Numbered from the stretch's first letter, positions 25,813 to 35,812 are shown. The stretch is 64,000 nt of DNA from Christensenella massiliensis (GCA_900155415.1 LT700187.1:1488001-1552000), one strand, 5' to 3'. Numbers and translations are program-made. The notes: a model not told the origin generated them from the sequence alone.

Positions 25813-26958
25813 ATGGAACAGGAGATATATTTAGATAACGCGGCGACAACGAAGCCGTTAGAGCAGCTAAAGGACGTTTATGCGGAATATGCCGCGGAAA
25901 TGTGGCAAAACCCCTCTGCGTTGTATGCGGGAGCCACGCGCACGCAGAAAAAGATCGACGAGGCAAAGGAAACGCTGCTCCGTGCATTCGGCGCGCAGGA
26001 ACATAAATGCTTTTTTACAAGCTGCGGTTCAGAGAGTGCGAATACGGTCATTTTACGTGGGGCAAAGCAAAAGAAAGCGATGCACTATGTATGCGGGGGA
26101 GCGGAGCACCCGTGCGTAGAGGAAAGCTTTAAGCTTCTTCAGAGCGCGGGATGCGAGGTGACCTTTGTGCCCACGGACAAAAACGGCGTGACTGCCCCGG
26201 AGGCAGTCGCGGATGCGGTGAATGAAAACACTGTGCTCGTCAGCATTATGCATGTCAACAACGAAACAGGAGCCAAAAACGATGTGGAACGCATCGCATC
26301 ACTCGTAAAAGCAAAAAATCCGAATGCCCTGTTTCATTCGGACGGCGTACAGGCCTTTTGCCGGGAACGGCTGCAAAACACTTCGAGCATCGATTATTAT
26401 ACGGTCAGCGCGCATAAGCTGCACGCGCACAAGGGAACGGGCGCCGTATTCTATAAGGAGCATACGCCACTCAAGCCCTATATCCTCGGGGGAGGACAGG
26501 AAAGCGGCCTGCGGTCAGGAACACAGAATAATCTGGGTATCTTCAGCTTTGCGGCAGCAGTGGAATATTTTGAAAATAATCCGGCAGAAGAAAAGATACA
26601 GGAGATAAGGAGGGTGTTTTTGAACGAGTGTTCAAAAATACCGGATACCGTTATCCTGTCGCCGCAGGAGGAAGAACGGTCCTGCGGACATATCATAAGC
26701 ATTTCTGTTCTAGGTGTGAACGGGGAAACGCTGCTGCATACGCTGGAAGCGCAGGGGATCTATATTTCGACCGGTTCGGCCTGTTCCTCCAAAAAGGGGA
26801 AGAGCCGGATCGCAGCAGCGCTCGGCCTCACGCCGGAAGAGGCGGCAGGCGCTGTGCGTATCAGTTTTTCGCCTTTCACTACGAAAGAGGAAGTGCGCGC
26901 CGCAGCGGACGCGATCGCAAAAAATGCCGCGCTTCTGCGCAGGTTCACACGGAAATAA
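25813..26958 (+). CDS. Cysteine desulfurase (NifS/IscS family, ThiI partner)
   Basis: A 381-residue PLP enzyme. Starts EQEIYLDNAATTKPLEQ, with the PLP Lys in VSAHKLHAHKGTGA, substrate Arg/Gln in LRSGTQN and the persulfide Cys in TGSACSSKKGKSR. It takes sulfur from cysteine as a protein persulfide. thiI follows after 27 bases, the same pairing as the Bacillus desulfurase that feeds tRNA 4-thiouridine synthesis. ThiI here lacks a rhodanese domain, so sulfur is probably passed directly from this enzyme. Confidence 0.93.
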   Translation: MEQEIYLDNAATTKPLEQLKDVYAEYAAEMWQNPSALYAGATRTQKKIDEAKETLLRAFGAQEHKCFFTSCGSESANTVILRGAKQKKAMHYVCGGAEHPCVEESFKLLQSAGCEVTFVPTDKNGVTAPEAVADAVNENTVLVSIMHVNNETGAKNDVERIASLVKAKNPNALFHSDGVQAFCRERLQNTSSIDYYTVSAHKLHAHKGTGAVFYKEHTPLKPYILGGGQESGLRSGTQNNLGIFSFAAAVEYFENNPAEEKIQEIRRVFLNECSKIPDTVILSPQEEERSCGHIISISVLGVNGETLLHTLEAQGIYISTGSACSSKKGKSRIAAALGLTPEEAAGAVRISFSPFTTKEEVRAAADAIAKNAALLRRFTRK

Positions 26959-26985
26959 ATTTATGATGAAACGGGAGAGAAAAGT

Positions 26986-28155
26986 ATGATATTACTGGTT
27001 CGTTATGGAGAAATACATTTAAAAGGCCAAAACAGGCCGCATTTCGAATCCCTGCAGTTAAAAGCGATCAAACGGGCGCTGCGGGAATTTCCGAATGCTG
27101 TGACACAAAAAGGATACGGGCGTTTTTATGTGACGGGCCTTACGGAAGAAGAGATGCCGCGCGCGGTGCGGGCGGTGTGCAAGGTTTTCGGGATCCATTC
27201 CGTTTCTCCGGCGGTGGAAATGAAGAAGGATATCGACTCCATCGGCGAAACGATGATTCGCCTTGTGCGGGAGTATATGGAGACAAAAGGAATCAAAGAG
27301 GCAAGCTTCAAGGTGCAGGCGAAGCGTGCAGACAAGCGGTTCCCGCTTTCCTCGATGCAGCTTGCCGCCGAGCTCGGCGGACGTATTTTAGAAGCAGTGC
27401 CGGAGCTTTTCGTAGATGTACACGAGCCTGATTTCAACGTTTACGTAGAAGTACGGGAGCAATGCTATGGATATGTGGATATCATCCCGGCTGTAGGAGG
27501 GATGCCTCAGCATTCGAACGGGCGTGCTATGCTGCTGCTTTCCGGCGGGATCGACAGCCCGGTCGCCGGATATATGATAGCCAAGCGTGGAGTGGAGATC
27601 AACGCCGTACACTATCACAGCTTCCCCTATACGAGCGAGGCGGCAAAACAAAAGGTGATCGACCTTGCGAAGCTCGTGTCGGAATATGCGGGCAGGATAC
27701 ATCTGAATGTGGTCAGCTTTACGGATATCCAGACGCAGATCTATGAAAAGTGCCCGCACGAGATGCTCGTTATTATCATGCGGCGTTTTATGATGCGCAT
27801 TGCGCAGAAGCTTGCCGAAAAATGCGGCGCGCAGGCCATCGTTACGGGGGAGAGCATCGGGCAGGTCGCGAGCCAGACGATGGAAAGCATGTATGTTACG
27901 AACAGCGTCGTTTCCATGCCTGTGTTCCGGCCGCTGATCGGTATGGATAAGCTCGATATCATCGGTATCGCAGAGAAGATCGGAACCTATGAAACGTCCA
28001 TTCTGCCGTACGAGGATTGCTGCACGGTATTCGTTCCCAAGCATCCGCTTACGCGGCCGAAGCTTGACCGCATCGCAGAAGCAGAGCAGGCGCTTGATAT
28101 CGATGCTTTGGTAGAGGAGGCAGTTGAAAGCGTAGAGCATATCGTCATTGGCTGA
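26986..28155 (+). CDS. thiI: tRNA 4-thiouridine synthase ThiI (no rhodanese domain)
   Basis: A 389-residue protein with N-terminal ferredoxin-like fold (about 1-60), THUMP domain (about 60-165) and PP-loop ATPase with LLSGGIDSPVAGYM (about residue 180). It adenylates U8 of tRNA and inserts sulfur. The C-terminal rhodanese domain of the enterobacterial protein is absent, as is usual in Gram-positive bacteria. It is translationally close to the cysteine desulfurase upstream and to mutM downstream (16-base gap). Confidence 0.96.
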   Translation: MILLVRYGEIHLKGQNRPHFESLQLKAIKRALREFPNAVTQKGYGRFYVTGLTEEEMPRAVRAVCKVFGIHSVSPAVEMKKDIDSIGETMIRLVREYMETKGIKEASFKVQAKRADKRFPLSSMQLAAELGGRILEAVPELFVDVHEPDFNVYVEVREQCYGYVDIIPAVGGMPQHSNGRAMLLLSGGIDSPVAGYMIAKRGVEINAVHYHSFPYTSEAAKQKVIDLAKLVSEYAGRIHLNVVSFTDIQTQIYEKCPHEMLVIIMRRFMMRIAQKLAEKCGAQAIVTGESIGQVASQTMESMYVTNSVVSMPVFRPLIGMDKLDIIGIAEKIGTYETSILPYEDCCTVFVPKHPLTRPKLDRIAEAEQALDIDALVEEAVESVEHIVIG

Positions 28156-28171
28156 ACGGAAGAGAGGATCA

Positions 28172-28993
28172 ATGCCGGAATTACCTGAGGTAGAAACAGT
28201 CAGACGGGTATTGGAGCCGCAGCTCGCCGGACGGCTGATCAAAAAAACAGTAGTAAATAGACCGGAGGTCATCGGCTGGCCCCGGTCGGAACGGTTCTGT
28301 GAAGGCGTTGCGGAGCAACACATCACGGGACTGGAAAGGCGGGGCAAGTTTTTGTTGGTATGTCTTGCGGGCGGAACGGTCGTCGTGCACCTCCGTATGA
28401 CGGGCAGGCTCGTTGCCGTACCCTCCGGCTTTCCGGAGGAAAAGCATACGCATGTCGTTTTCCATCTGGATAACGGAACGGAGCTGCGGTTTATCGATAC
28501 GCGCCGCTTTGGAAAGCTTTGGTGGATACCGGACGGAGAGGAAGACCGGTTCAGCGGGCTTGGAAAATTAGGCCCGGAGCCGTTCGGAACTGCGGCGGAT
28601 GCCGGATATTTACAGGCAGTGTGCGGAACAAGGAAACGGGCCGTCAAAGAATGCCTGCTTGATCAGAGCATCATCGCCGGGATCGGAAATATCTATGCAG
28701 ACGAGATTTTGTTTGCATCGCATATCCGGCCGGATAAGCCTGCCCGCTCTCTTTCCGAAGCGGAATGGAAAAGCCTTGCGAAAACCATTCCTGAACGGCT
28801 GAATTATTTCATCGAAAAAAATAGGGTCACGCCTGCAGAATATCTTGCCGGAAAGGGAAAGAAGTACCGCAATACTCCATTTTTGCAGGTATACGGACGG
28901 AAAGGGAAGCCTTGCCCGGTGTGCGGTGCTGCCCTCTGCCGTATAGTCATTGCGGGTAGGGGAAGCGTTTTTTGCCCGCACTGTCAGAAATAA
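28172..28993 (+). CDS. mutM: Formamidopyrimidine-DNA glycosylase
   Basis: A 273-residue Fpg/MutM. ATG at 28172 gives the obligatory MPELPEVETVRR, whose Pro2 is the catalytic amine after Met removal and Glu3 the acid; AGAGAGGATCA precedes it. Lys57-type residue lies in GLERRGKFLLV, the H2TH motif around DQSIIAGIGNIYADEILF, and the C-terminal zinc finger has CPVCGAAL and FCPHC. It removes 8-oxoguanine. The window also holds mutY, the partner that removes A opposite 8-oxoG. Confidence 0.96.
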   Translation: MPELPEVETVRRVLEPQLAGRLIKKTVVNRPEVIGWPRSERFCEGVAEQHITGLERRGKFLLVCLAGGTVVVHLRMTGRLVAVPSGFPEEKHTHVVFHLDNGTELRFIDTRRFGKLWWIPDGEEDRFSGLGKLGPEPFGTAADAGYLQAVCGTRKRAVKECLLDQSIIAGIGNIYADEILFASHIRPDKPARSLSEAEWKSLAKTIPERLNYFIEKNRVTPAEYLAGKGKKYRNTPFLQVYGRKGKPCPVCGAALCRIVIAGRGSVFCPHCQK

Positions 28994-29153
28994 TGCATGG
29001 GGAAGCTGTGTGCAATTCTGGATGCGCCGATACAGGAATATATAGAAAACAGGAAATGTTCGTCCAATCTATCATAGCTTCCATTTTGCAGGATAAAGCT
29101 TGGCTCCCATAAGCGGGTTGGTTTTTCCCGAGGGGTTCCTTAATGATCGGACC

Positions 29154-29187
29154 AAAAAGGGAAGCGCGTGACCGCGTTTCCCTTTTT
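29154..29187. terminator. Bidirectional terminator between mutM and the PTS-IIC-like gene
   Basis: AAAAAGGGAAGCGCG pairs with CGCGTTTCCCTTTTT (one G-T) around TGAC. The 160 bases before it, after mutM, hold no recognisable feature. Confidence 0.88.
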
Positions 29188-29200
29188 GTATCTGTTTTCC

Positions 29201-30235
29201 TTATTTCATCATTTCGAGCTTTAAGTCCTGCGGGCGTATCCATCCGGCTTTTCGCATGAGCGCTGCAAAAATCAAAGTAAAGATGGCCGGAAGTACGAAA
29301 TGGACAAGGGCGATCTCGAGGATGAGCATCGGTGCGGGCGTCGCAGAGCTCATGGCAGCCCACGCACCAAACTGACCGACAAGGCCGGAGGTTCCCATGC
29401 CCGCGCCGGTCGGCGTATTCGTCATTTGGAACACCATCGTTGAAATAGGACCTACGATCGCAGATGCAATGATAGGGGGCAGCCATATCTGCGGGCGGCG
29501 CAGGATATTCGGAACCTGAAGCATCGATGTGCCGAGGCCCTGCGCCAGAAGGCCGCCCCAGCCGTTTTCTTTGAAGCTCATGACCGCGAAGCCGATCATA
29601 TTGGCACAGCAGCCGGCAACTGCAGCACCAGCTGCAAGTCCGCTGATCCCCATCATGATGCACAAAGCGGCGCTGCTGATGGGCAGGGTGAGCGCCATGC
29701 CGACCAATACGGAAACGATAATACCCATCGGAAGCGGGGCAAGGACGGTCGCCGAATTGATGACCTCGCCGAGCCACGTCATGAACGTATTGAGCGGCGG
29801 CCCGACCAAAAGGCCGATAAAGCCGCCTGCAAGGATCGTAACGATGGGCGAAACGATGATGTCGACGGGCGTTTTGCCTGAAACGAGGCGGCCGACTTCA
29901 GCACCCACGAGCGCGGCCACATAGGCGCCGACAGGACCTCCCATGGCGTAACCGAACGCGCCCGTTGCCGCAGACGAAAAAATGACGAGAGGCTTGTTTT
30001 TCAAACCGTATGCGATCGCCACGCCGATCGCGGCGCCTACCACAGGCGACTGCGCGCTTAGTACCTCCGTAAATTGCGATAAGACAGAAAGTCCGGGGAT
30101 CGTCGCAAGCTGTGAAATGATCAGCCCAATGATAAGACTGGAGAAAAGACCGAGCGCCATCGCGCCCATTCCATCGATGAACCAGCGTTTTGCATATTTT
30201 TTGATCGCTGCTGTTGCGTTTGCATGATTTTGCAT
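29201..30235 (-). CDS. PTS EIIC-like membrane transporter (PF13303 type)
   Basis: A 344-residue very hydrophobic protein with about nine to ten membrane segments. The N-terminal KKYAKRWFIDGMGAMALGLF, the repeated Gly-rich helices and NMIGFAVMSFKENGWGGLLAQGLGTSMLQVPNI resemble the stand-alone PTS_EIIC_2 family. No EIIA, EIIB or HPr domains are in the protein or nearby, so sugar phosphorylation is not shown and the substrate is unknown. A strong GGGAGG site precedes the ATG. It is followed by a bidirectional terminator. Confidence 0.8.
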   Translation of the reverse strand: MQNHANATAAIKKYAKRWFIDGMGAMALGLFSSLIIGLIISQLATIPGLSVLSQFTEVLSAQSPVVGAAIGVAIAYGLKNKPLVIFSSAATGAFGYAMGGPVGAYVAALVGAEVGRLVSGKTPVDIIVSPIVTILAGGFIGLLVGPPLNTFMTWLGEVINSATVLAPLPMGIIVSVLVGMALTLPISSAALCIMMGISGLAAGAAVAGCCANMIGFAVMSFKENGWGGLLAQGLGTSMLQVPNILRRPQIWLPPIIASAIVGPISTMVFQMTNTPTGAGMGTSGLVGQFGAWAAMSSATPAPMLILEIALVHFVLPAIFTLIFAALMRKAGWIRPQDLKLEMMK

Positions 30236-30428
30236 AAAAAAATACCTCCCAAAAAGTTCATATTTGTTGCAATCAGCAAATATCGGTACTTCTCGAGCGG
30301 TACGTATACCGGAAACTATGTTTCACGACCCGGAAATCATGTGTCTTGAACTGCACATGATACCAATCAGCGTGTTTTATTATACAGAAAATCACTCTGC
30401 GATGCAAGTAGTGTTTGTGAAAAAAAGC

Positions 30429-31760
30429 TCAGCCTTTTTTCTGCTTCTTCTGCGGGAGAGGAAGGAGGACAGTAAAGCACGTTCCCTCTCCAAGGCGGCT
30501 GCGGACGGAAATTTTACCGCTACAGCTGTCTAAGATCTGTTTTACGATCGCAAGGCCAAGACCGTTTCCCTGTTTGGAATGGGAAGGATCACCCTGATAA
30601 AATTTTTCAAAGATACGGGGCAGGGCTTCTTCTGCGATCCCTGCGCCGTTGTCTGCGATCTCAGCCCTCGCAAAGGCGCCGTCGTTTTCGAGACGGACAC
30701 GCAGCAGACCGCCGTCGTGTGAAAATTTGATAGCATTGGAGAGCAGGTTGATCCATATCTGCTGGATCATTTCCTCATTTCCCACATAGCGTATGGACTG
30801 CATCTCGATATCGAGCTCGATGTTTTTTTTGCTCCAGTCGTTTTCGAGCAGCAGCAGGGTCTTGCGAATCTGCTCGTCGAGAGAAAATTCGGAATCCTGT
30901 TCGGGTATCGCTTGATTTTCCAGCCGGGACAGGCGCAAAAGATTGGAAGAAAGCTTAGCGAGACGGCCGCTCTCGCTAATAATAACATCGGTATATTCAT
31001 CAAATTCTTCAGGGGATAGGTCTTTGGATTTCAAAAGGCGCGCAAAGCCTTGAATAGAAGCAATAGGCGTCTTGAATTCGTGAGATACGCTGCTCACAAA
31101 ATCCTTTCGCAGATATTCCATATTTTTCAGCTCGCGCGTCATCAGGTTAAAGTGGTGCGCAAGCTGGCCGACCTCGTCACACGATTCATAATCCACGGTC
31201 ACGTCAAAATTACCTTTGGCAACTTCTTTGGTGGCCTGTGTAAGGCGCTTTACGGGCTTTGTCACCTGCATGACGGCTACAAGGATCAGAATAGCGCCGA
31301 TCGATGCGCAGAACAGGAGTGCCGTCAGGGAATTGCTGCGGAAATAGGTCAGCTCATTGTTATCCGCATGCGGCGTCATCACTATATAGGAATCCCGCAC
31401 TTTCAGAAACGCATAGGGAAATCGGTCTCCGTCCCGCGGTGCAAAATATATGGTGTTCTCTTTGAGGGAAGCAAGATTTTCAGAGGCTACACCTCCGGGC
31501 GGCGCGGCCGTATCCGGGTCATAAATGCTGATGGAATAAAAGGGGCTGGCGACCGTATCGAGTATCTCATCCATACTCAGGTCTGTGTCGGAAAGCCGGA
31601 CGATATTTTCGGAGGTCGTCATGATCTGATTTTTCATTTCGCTGAGGATCGCCGACTGCACAACGCCGGACGCAAGAATCAGCGCGCCGGTGCATGCAAT
31701 GAGCAAAATGCCCACGAATACGAACATGAATTTCAGCTGGATCGAGTGGAAATGCCTCAT
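30429..31760 (-). CDS. Sensor histidine kinase of the second two-component system
   Basis: A 443-residue kinase. TM1 (about 10-33) and TM2 (about 146-168) surround a short outer domain of about 110 residues; HAMP follows (VTKPVKRLTQATKEVAKGNF), then HisKA with SSVSHEFKTPIASIQGF and HATPase_c with LLSNAIKFSHDG, FEKFYQGDPSHSKQGNGLGLAIV. The start codon overlaps the response-regulator stop as ATGA, so the two are co-translated. It is encoded head-to-head with gadB, with about 240 bases between regulator and gadB starts. The signal is unknown. Confidence 0.93.
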   Translation of the reverse strand: MRHFHSIQLKFMFVFVGILLIACTGALILASGVVQSAILSEMKNQIMTTSENIVRLSDTDLSMDEILDTVASPFYSISIYDPDTAAPPGGVASENLASLKENTIYFAPRDGDRFPYAFLKVRDSYIVMTPHADNNELTYFRSNSLTALLFCASIGAILILVAVMQVTKPVKRLTQATKEVAKGNFDVTVDYESCDEVGQLAHHFNLMTRELKNMEYLRKDFVSSVSHEFKTPIASIQGFARLLKSKDLSPEEFDEYTDVIISESGRLAKLSSNLLRLSRLENQAIPEQDSEFSLDEQIRKTLLLLENDWSKKNIELDIEMQSIRYVGNEEMIQQIWINLLSNAIKFSHDGGLLRVRLENDGAFARAEIADNGAGIAEEALPRIFEKFYQGDPSHSKQGNGLGLAIVKQILDSCSGKISVRSRLGEGTCFTVLLPLPQKKQKKG

Positions 31761-32434
31761 ACGTACCGTTCCGCCTTGTAGCCGAGACCGCGTATCGTAA
31801 TGATCTTAAATTCGGAAAGCTCTTCAAATTTTTCGCGGAGTCTCTTGATGTGCACATCTACTGTACGTTCGTCTGCTTCGGCATCCATCCCCCATATTTC
31901 GTCCATAAGCTGCTGGCGGGTGAAAATTTTTTTTGGATAGGAGAGCAGCTTGAATAAAAGATAAAATTCCTTTTTGGGAAGCTCATACAGCCTGCCGTGC
32001 GCGTGTACGGTAAGGCTGTCGTAATCGAGGAGGATATCGTCGCCGATCTGCAGCTTATGCTCGTTGGCGATATTCGCTCTGCGCAGGAGCGCGGCGACAC
32101 GGAGCAGCATTTCCTCCATGTCGATCGGCTTGACCATATAATCGTCCGTTCCGGCAAGAAAGCCTTTCTTTTTATCCTCAAAGGTCTCCTTTGCCGTCAC
32201 CATCAGGATAGGTATAGTGAACCCTGCGGCGCGTAATTCCTCCACCAATTCATAGCCGTCGATGTTCGGCATCATGATGTCGCTGATCATCAGGTCGATA
32301 TGCGTGGAATCCAGAACGGTGAGCGCTGCTTCGCCATCCTCTGCATGATAGACCTCATATCCCTCCTGCTCGAGATAAGCGGCCATGAGCCGCCGCAGGT
32401 TTTTATCATCCTCTACAACCAGTATATGAAACAT
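31757..32434 (-). CDS. OmpR-family response regulator of the second two-component system
   Basis: A 225-residue regulator: receiver domain with VVEDDKNLRRLMAAYL, phospho-Asp in LMISDIMMPNIDG, Thr in MVTAKE and Lys in YMVKPIDM; winged-helix output with ERTVDVHIKRLREKF and TIRGLGYKAERYV. It shares a four-base ATGA overlap with its kinase and is divergent from gadB-gadC, which makes that operon a plausible target, though no operator was recognised. Confidence 0.93.
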   Translation of the reverse strand: MFHILVVEDDKNLRRLMAAYLEQEGYEVYHAEDGEAALTVLDSTHIDLMISDIMMPNIDGYELVEELRAAGFTIPILMVTAKETFEDKKKGFLAGTDDYMVKPIDMEEMLLRVAALLRRANIANEHKLQIGDDILLDYDSLTVHAHGRLYELPKKEFYLLFKLLSYPKKIFTRQQLMDEIWGMDAEADERTVDVHIKRLREKFEELSEFKIITIRGLGYKAERYV

Positions 32435-32671
32435 AGAAAACTCCAGCCAGTATATTTTTTACTATAGTATAGCACGATTGTGAATTGAAAATGAAGCGGC
32501 TTTCACTGCTCCCTGATCATAAAGGACAGCGTCGCGTTCTTTTTTGCAAACATTAAAATTTGGCACTATTTGTTTAGGCTGCGGAGGAGGCGTTACATAT
32601 ATGCATAATGATTCATGAATGGTCCACACTTGCGGACACGGTTTCAAATTTATTTTTTAGGAGTGATAAAC

Positions 32672-34072
32672 ATGCTACATACGAACAAACGGTTAAAAGA
32701 GGATCAAACAGATTCCCTGAATCTCGCGATTTTTGGAGCAGATGAGGGAATGCCGAAGAATGCTTTGAACGAAAAGCCGATTCCGGCGGAGGCGGCATAC
32801 CGCCTCATTAAGGACGAGCTGATAGACGAGGGGAACGCCCGGCAGAATCTTGCGACCTTCTGCCAAACCTATATGGAGCCGGAAGCGACGAAGCTGATGG
32901 CTGAAACACTTGCGGTGAATGCGATTGATAAATCGGAATATCCGCAGATGACAGAGGTGGAGAACCGCTGTGTCAATATCATAGCGGACCTTTGGAACGC
33001 GCCGGAAGGAGAGGCGATGGGCACATCCACCGTGGGCTCCTCCGAGGCGTGCATGCTCGGGGGGATGGCTATGAAATTCCGTTGGCGTGAACTCGCAGAA
33101 AAAGCAGGGATCGATACGAAAGCAAAAAAACCGAATCTGGTCATTTCCTCCGGCTATCAGGTCTGCTGGGAAAAATTCTGTGTTTACTGGGATATCGAGA
33201 TGCGTCTCGTTCCGCTCGATGAGCAGCATATGAGCATGAATATGGATACGGTCATGGATTATGTGGACGATTATACCATAGGGATCGTCGGGATCCTCGG
33301 TATTACCTATACGGGGAAATTCGACGACATCAAGAAGCTGGATAAACTGGTAGAAAAGCATAACAAATCGGCAAAGGTACCGATCGGTATTCATGTGGAC
33401 GGCGCCTCGGGCGGACTGTTCGTGCCGTTTACGGATCCTGAGCTCGAGTGGGATTTTCGTTTGAAAAACGTACATTCCATCAACGCTTCCGGACACAAAT
33501 ACGGCCTCGTCTATCCGGGTATCGGATGGGTATTGTGGAAGAGCAAAGAATATCTTCCGGAAAAACTCATTTTTTATGTAAACTATTTGGGCGGGGAGCA
33601 GCCGACGATGGCGATCAATTTCTCGCGCTCCGGCAGTCAGATCATCGGCCAGTACTATATCTTTCTGCGGTATGGGCGGGAAGGGCTTCAGCTCGTACAA
33701 AAGCATACGCAGGAGGTTGCGCTGCATATTACGCAGGCAGTCCGCGATATGGGGATTTTTGAGATCTACAACGATGCGACGAACATCCCGATCGTGTGCT
33801 ATAAGCTGAAAGATCCGGGCAAGCATAAATGGACGCTTTATGAACTGGCGGACAGGCTGGCGATGAAGGGCTGGCAGGTTCCGGCCTATACGCTGCCTGA
33901 GAATATGACGAACGTTCTGATTCAGCGTTATGTGGTGCGCGCGGACCTTTCCTACAACATGGCGGATTCCCTCATTCAGGATATGAAGATGGCTATCGAA
34001 TACCTTGAAAAGAATACAAAAGAAGAAGCGCCGGGCAAGCAGAAGAGCGGCGCACAGGGCTTTACGCATTAA
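32672..34072 (+). CDS. gadB: Glutamate decarboxylase
   Basis: A 466-residue PLP enzyme, exactly the length of the enterobacterial GadA/GadB. ATG at 32672 follows TTAGGAGTG. The PLP lysine is in INASGHKYGLVYPG, the His/Asp PLP contacts in GIHVDGASGG, and the N-terminal segment has MPKNALNEKPIPAEAAYRLIKDEL. The reaction consumes a proton while converting glutamate to GABA. With gadC behind it this forms a complete GAD acid-resistance system; it also makes the cell a potential GABA producer. The C-terminus ends in a poly-charged tail and FTH, similar to the pH-gating tail of known enzymes. Confidence 0.95.
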   Translation: MLHTNKRLKEDQTDSLNLAIFGADEGMPKNALNEKPIPAEAAYRLIKDELIDEGNARQNLATFCQTYMEPEATKLMAETLAVNAIDKSEYPQMTEVENRCVNIIADLWNAPEGEAMGTSTVGSSEACMLGGMAMKFRWRELAEKAGIDTKAKKPNLVISSGYQVCWEKFCVYWDIEMRLVPLDEQHMSMNMDTVMDYVDDYTIGIVGILGITYTGKFDDIKKLDKLVEKHNKSAKVPIGIHVDGASGGLFVPFTDPELEWDFRLKNVHSINASGHKYGLVYPGIGWVLWKSKEYLPEKLIFYVNYLGGEQPTMAINFSRSGSQIIGQYYIFLRYGREGLQLVQKHTQEVALHITQAVRDMGIFEIYNDATNIPIVCYKLKDPGKHKWTLYELADRLAMKGWQVPAYTLPENMTNVLIQRYVVRADLSYNMADSLIQDMKMAIEYLEKNTKEEAPGKQKSGAQGFTH

Positions 34073-34201
34073 ATGAGCTCCGGACGCTTTACGGCGCTCC
34101 GGCAGATCGATAGCTTGGGCAAGGTCTGCGGCTCTTCCGCCGCAGCCCCGGCCCGAATGAAAGAAAAAGAGTATGGAAATTTTTTCCAAAGGAGGTAATT
34201 T

Positions 34202-35755
34202 ATGAAAAGTGTTGTGTCTGCCGCATCCGGTAATAAGCATTTAACACTGTTCGGATTTTTTGCGATCACAGCTTCCATGGTCATGACCGTATATGAATAT
34301 CCGACGTTCGCATCCTCCGGATTTTCACTTGTATTTTTCCTGATCCTCGGCGGCGTTTTATGGTTTTTGCCTGTAGCGCTCTCCGCCGCGGAAATGGCGA
34401 CCGTAAAGGGCTGGGATACCGGCGGCGTTTACACATGGTCTGGAAATATGCTGGGTGAGAAATGGGGATTTGCGAATATATTTTTCCAATGGTTCCAAAT
34501 CACGGTAGGGTTTGTGACAATGATCTATTTCATATTGGGGGCGCTTTCCTATGTCTTGAACTGGGATGCGCTGAACAGCAACCCTGTGATCAAATTTATC
34601 GGTGTTCTGGTCATTTTCTGGGCGCTGACCTTTTCCCAGTTCAAAGGAACAAAATTTACGGCAAAGATATCAAAGATCGGATTTATATTCGGTATTATGA
34701 TCCCGGCCATCGTGCTTTTCGCATTGGCGATCGGTTTCTTTACAACGGGAGGCAAGAGCCTCGTGCCGCTTGACGCAAAAGCGCTCATTCCGGATTTCAC
34801 GAAGCTCGACACTCTGGTGGTGTTCGTGTCCTTTATCCTCGCTTATGCGGGAATCGAAGCGTCAGCAACGCATGCCAATGAAATGAAGAATGTGAAAAAA
34901 GACTATCCGGTCGCCATCATCATATTGGTGATTTTAGCGATCGTGCTCAATACGATCGGTGGTACCTCGATCGCCGCCGTAGTGCCGGAGAGCCAGCTTG
35001 GGCTTTCCACCGGCGTCATTCAGGGCTTTGAAGGCTTGGTGCACCATTTCGGAAGCGGAATGGACTGGATCGTCAGTATCATTGCGGTCCTTATTGCAGT
35101 CGGTGTGATCGCGGAAGTCTCCGCATGGGTGGTCGGCCCGTCGTGGGGCATGCTCGAAGCCGGAAAGAACGGGCTTTTGCCCAAAAAGCTGTCTGAAACG
35201 AACAAGCATGGAGTACCGACAAAGTTCCTGCTCCTTCAGGGCGTTATCGTAACGATCTGGGCGGCTGTACTTACGTTTGGCGGCGGCGGCAGCAACGTGT
35301 CGTTTTTCACGGCCATCTCGCTCACGGTAATCATTTATATTGTCGGTTACATCATCTTTTTCCTTGCCTACATCAAGCTGGTCAGGAAGCATGACGATCT
35401 TCCGAGGGCGTTTGAAATATCAAAGAAAAAGCCTGTAAAATTGATTATGGCGGTCATTGGCCTTGCGGTCTCTATTTTTGCCTTGGTCATCTCGTTTGTT
35501 CCGCCGTCTCAGCTTACCGGGCAGAATGCCGCTGCGGATTATCTGACGATCCTGATCATCAGCTTCGCAGTAGTCATATTCATTCCGTTCATTATCTATC
35601 ATTTTATGCGGAAGAAAAATCCGCTTCCTCCGGGGGTGAAGATGCCGCAGACACATGAAGCTTCGGCAGAAAACGCCGCACCAGCGGATGGAAGCGGCAG
35701 TACACGAACGGCGCCTCATGCAGCCCCGGTAGGACAAAAGCCAAAAGAGCCGTAA
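34202..35755 (+). CDS. gadC: Glutamate/GABA antiporter
   Basis: A 517-residue APC-superfamily exchanger with twelve membrane segments. LTLFGFFAITASMVMTVYEYP and the TM8-9 region EVSAWVVGPSWGMLEAGKNGLLP match GadC. An 85-residue hydrophilic C-terminal tail (from about residue 460) ends in Ala/Pro/Gly-rich sequence; in the known protein the C-terminal tail plugs the pore at neutral pH. Strong AAAGGAGG site. The 129-base gap behind gadB holds a weak GC hairpin that does not look like a full terminator, so co-transcription is likely. Confidence 0.93.
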   Translation: MKSVVSAASGNKHLTLFGFFAITASMVMTVYEYPTFASSGFSLVFFLILGGVLWFLPVALSAAEMATVKGWDTGGVYTWSGNMLGEKWGFANIFFQWFQITVGFVTMIYFILGALSYVLNWDALNSNPVIKFIGVLVIFWALTFSQFKGTKFTAKISKIGFIFGIMIPAIVLFALAIGFFTTGGKSLVPLDAKALIPDFTKLDTLVVFVSFILAYAGIEASATHANEMKNVKKDYPVAIIILVILAIVLNTIGGTSIAAVVPESQLGLSTGVIQGFEGLVHHFGSGMDWIVSIIAVLIAVGVIAEVSAWVVGPSWGMLEAGKNGLLPKKLSETNKHGVPTKFLLLQGVIVTIWAAVLTFGGGGSNVSFFTAISLTVIIYIVGYIIFFLAYIKLVRKHDDLPRAFEISKKKPVKLIMAVIGLAVSIFALVISFVPPSQLTGQNAAADYLTILIISFAVVIFIPFIIYHFMRKKNPLPPGVKMPQTHEASAENAAPADGSGSTRTAPHAAPVGQKPKEP

Positions 35756-35773
35756 TGGGATAGCAGAGTGATC

Positions 35774-35808
35774 AAAAAATGCCGGGGGGATTTCCCCCCG
35801 GCATTTTT
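35774..35808. terminator. Bidirectional terminator between gadC and the cold-shock gene
   Basis: AAAAATGCCGGGGGG pairs with CCCCCCGGCATTTTT around a four-base loop. Confidence 0.93.
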
Positions 35809-35812
35809 GCGT

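Noticed and set aside
28947-29777. A 276-codon minus-strand frame
   Set aside because: Overlaps the PTS-IIC-like gene in another frame on the same strand and crosses the terminator; no domain.
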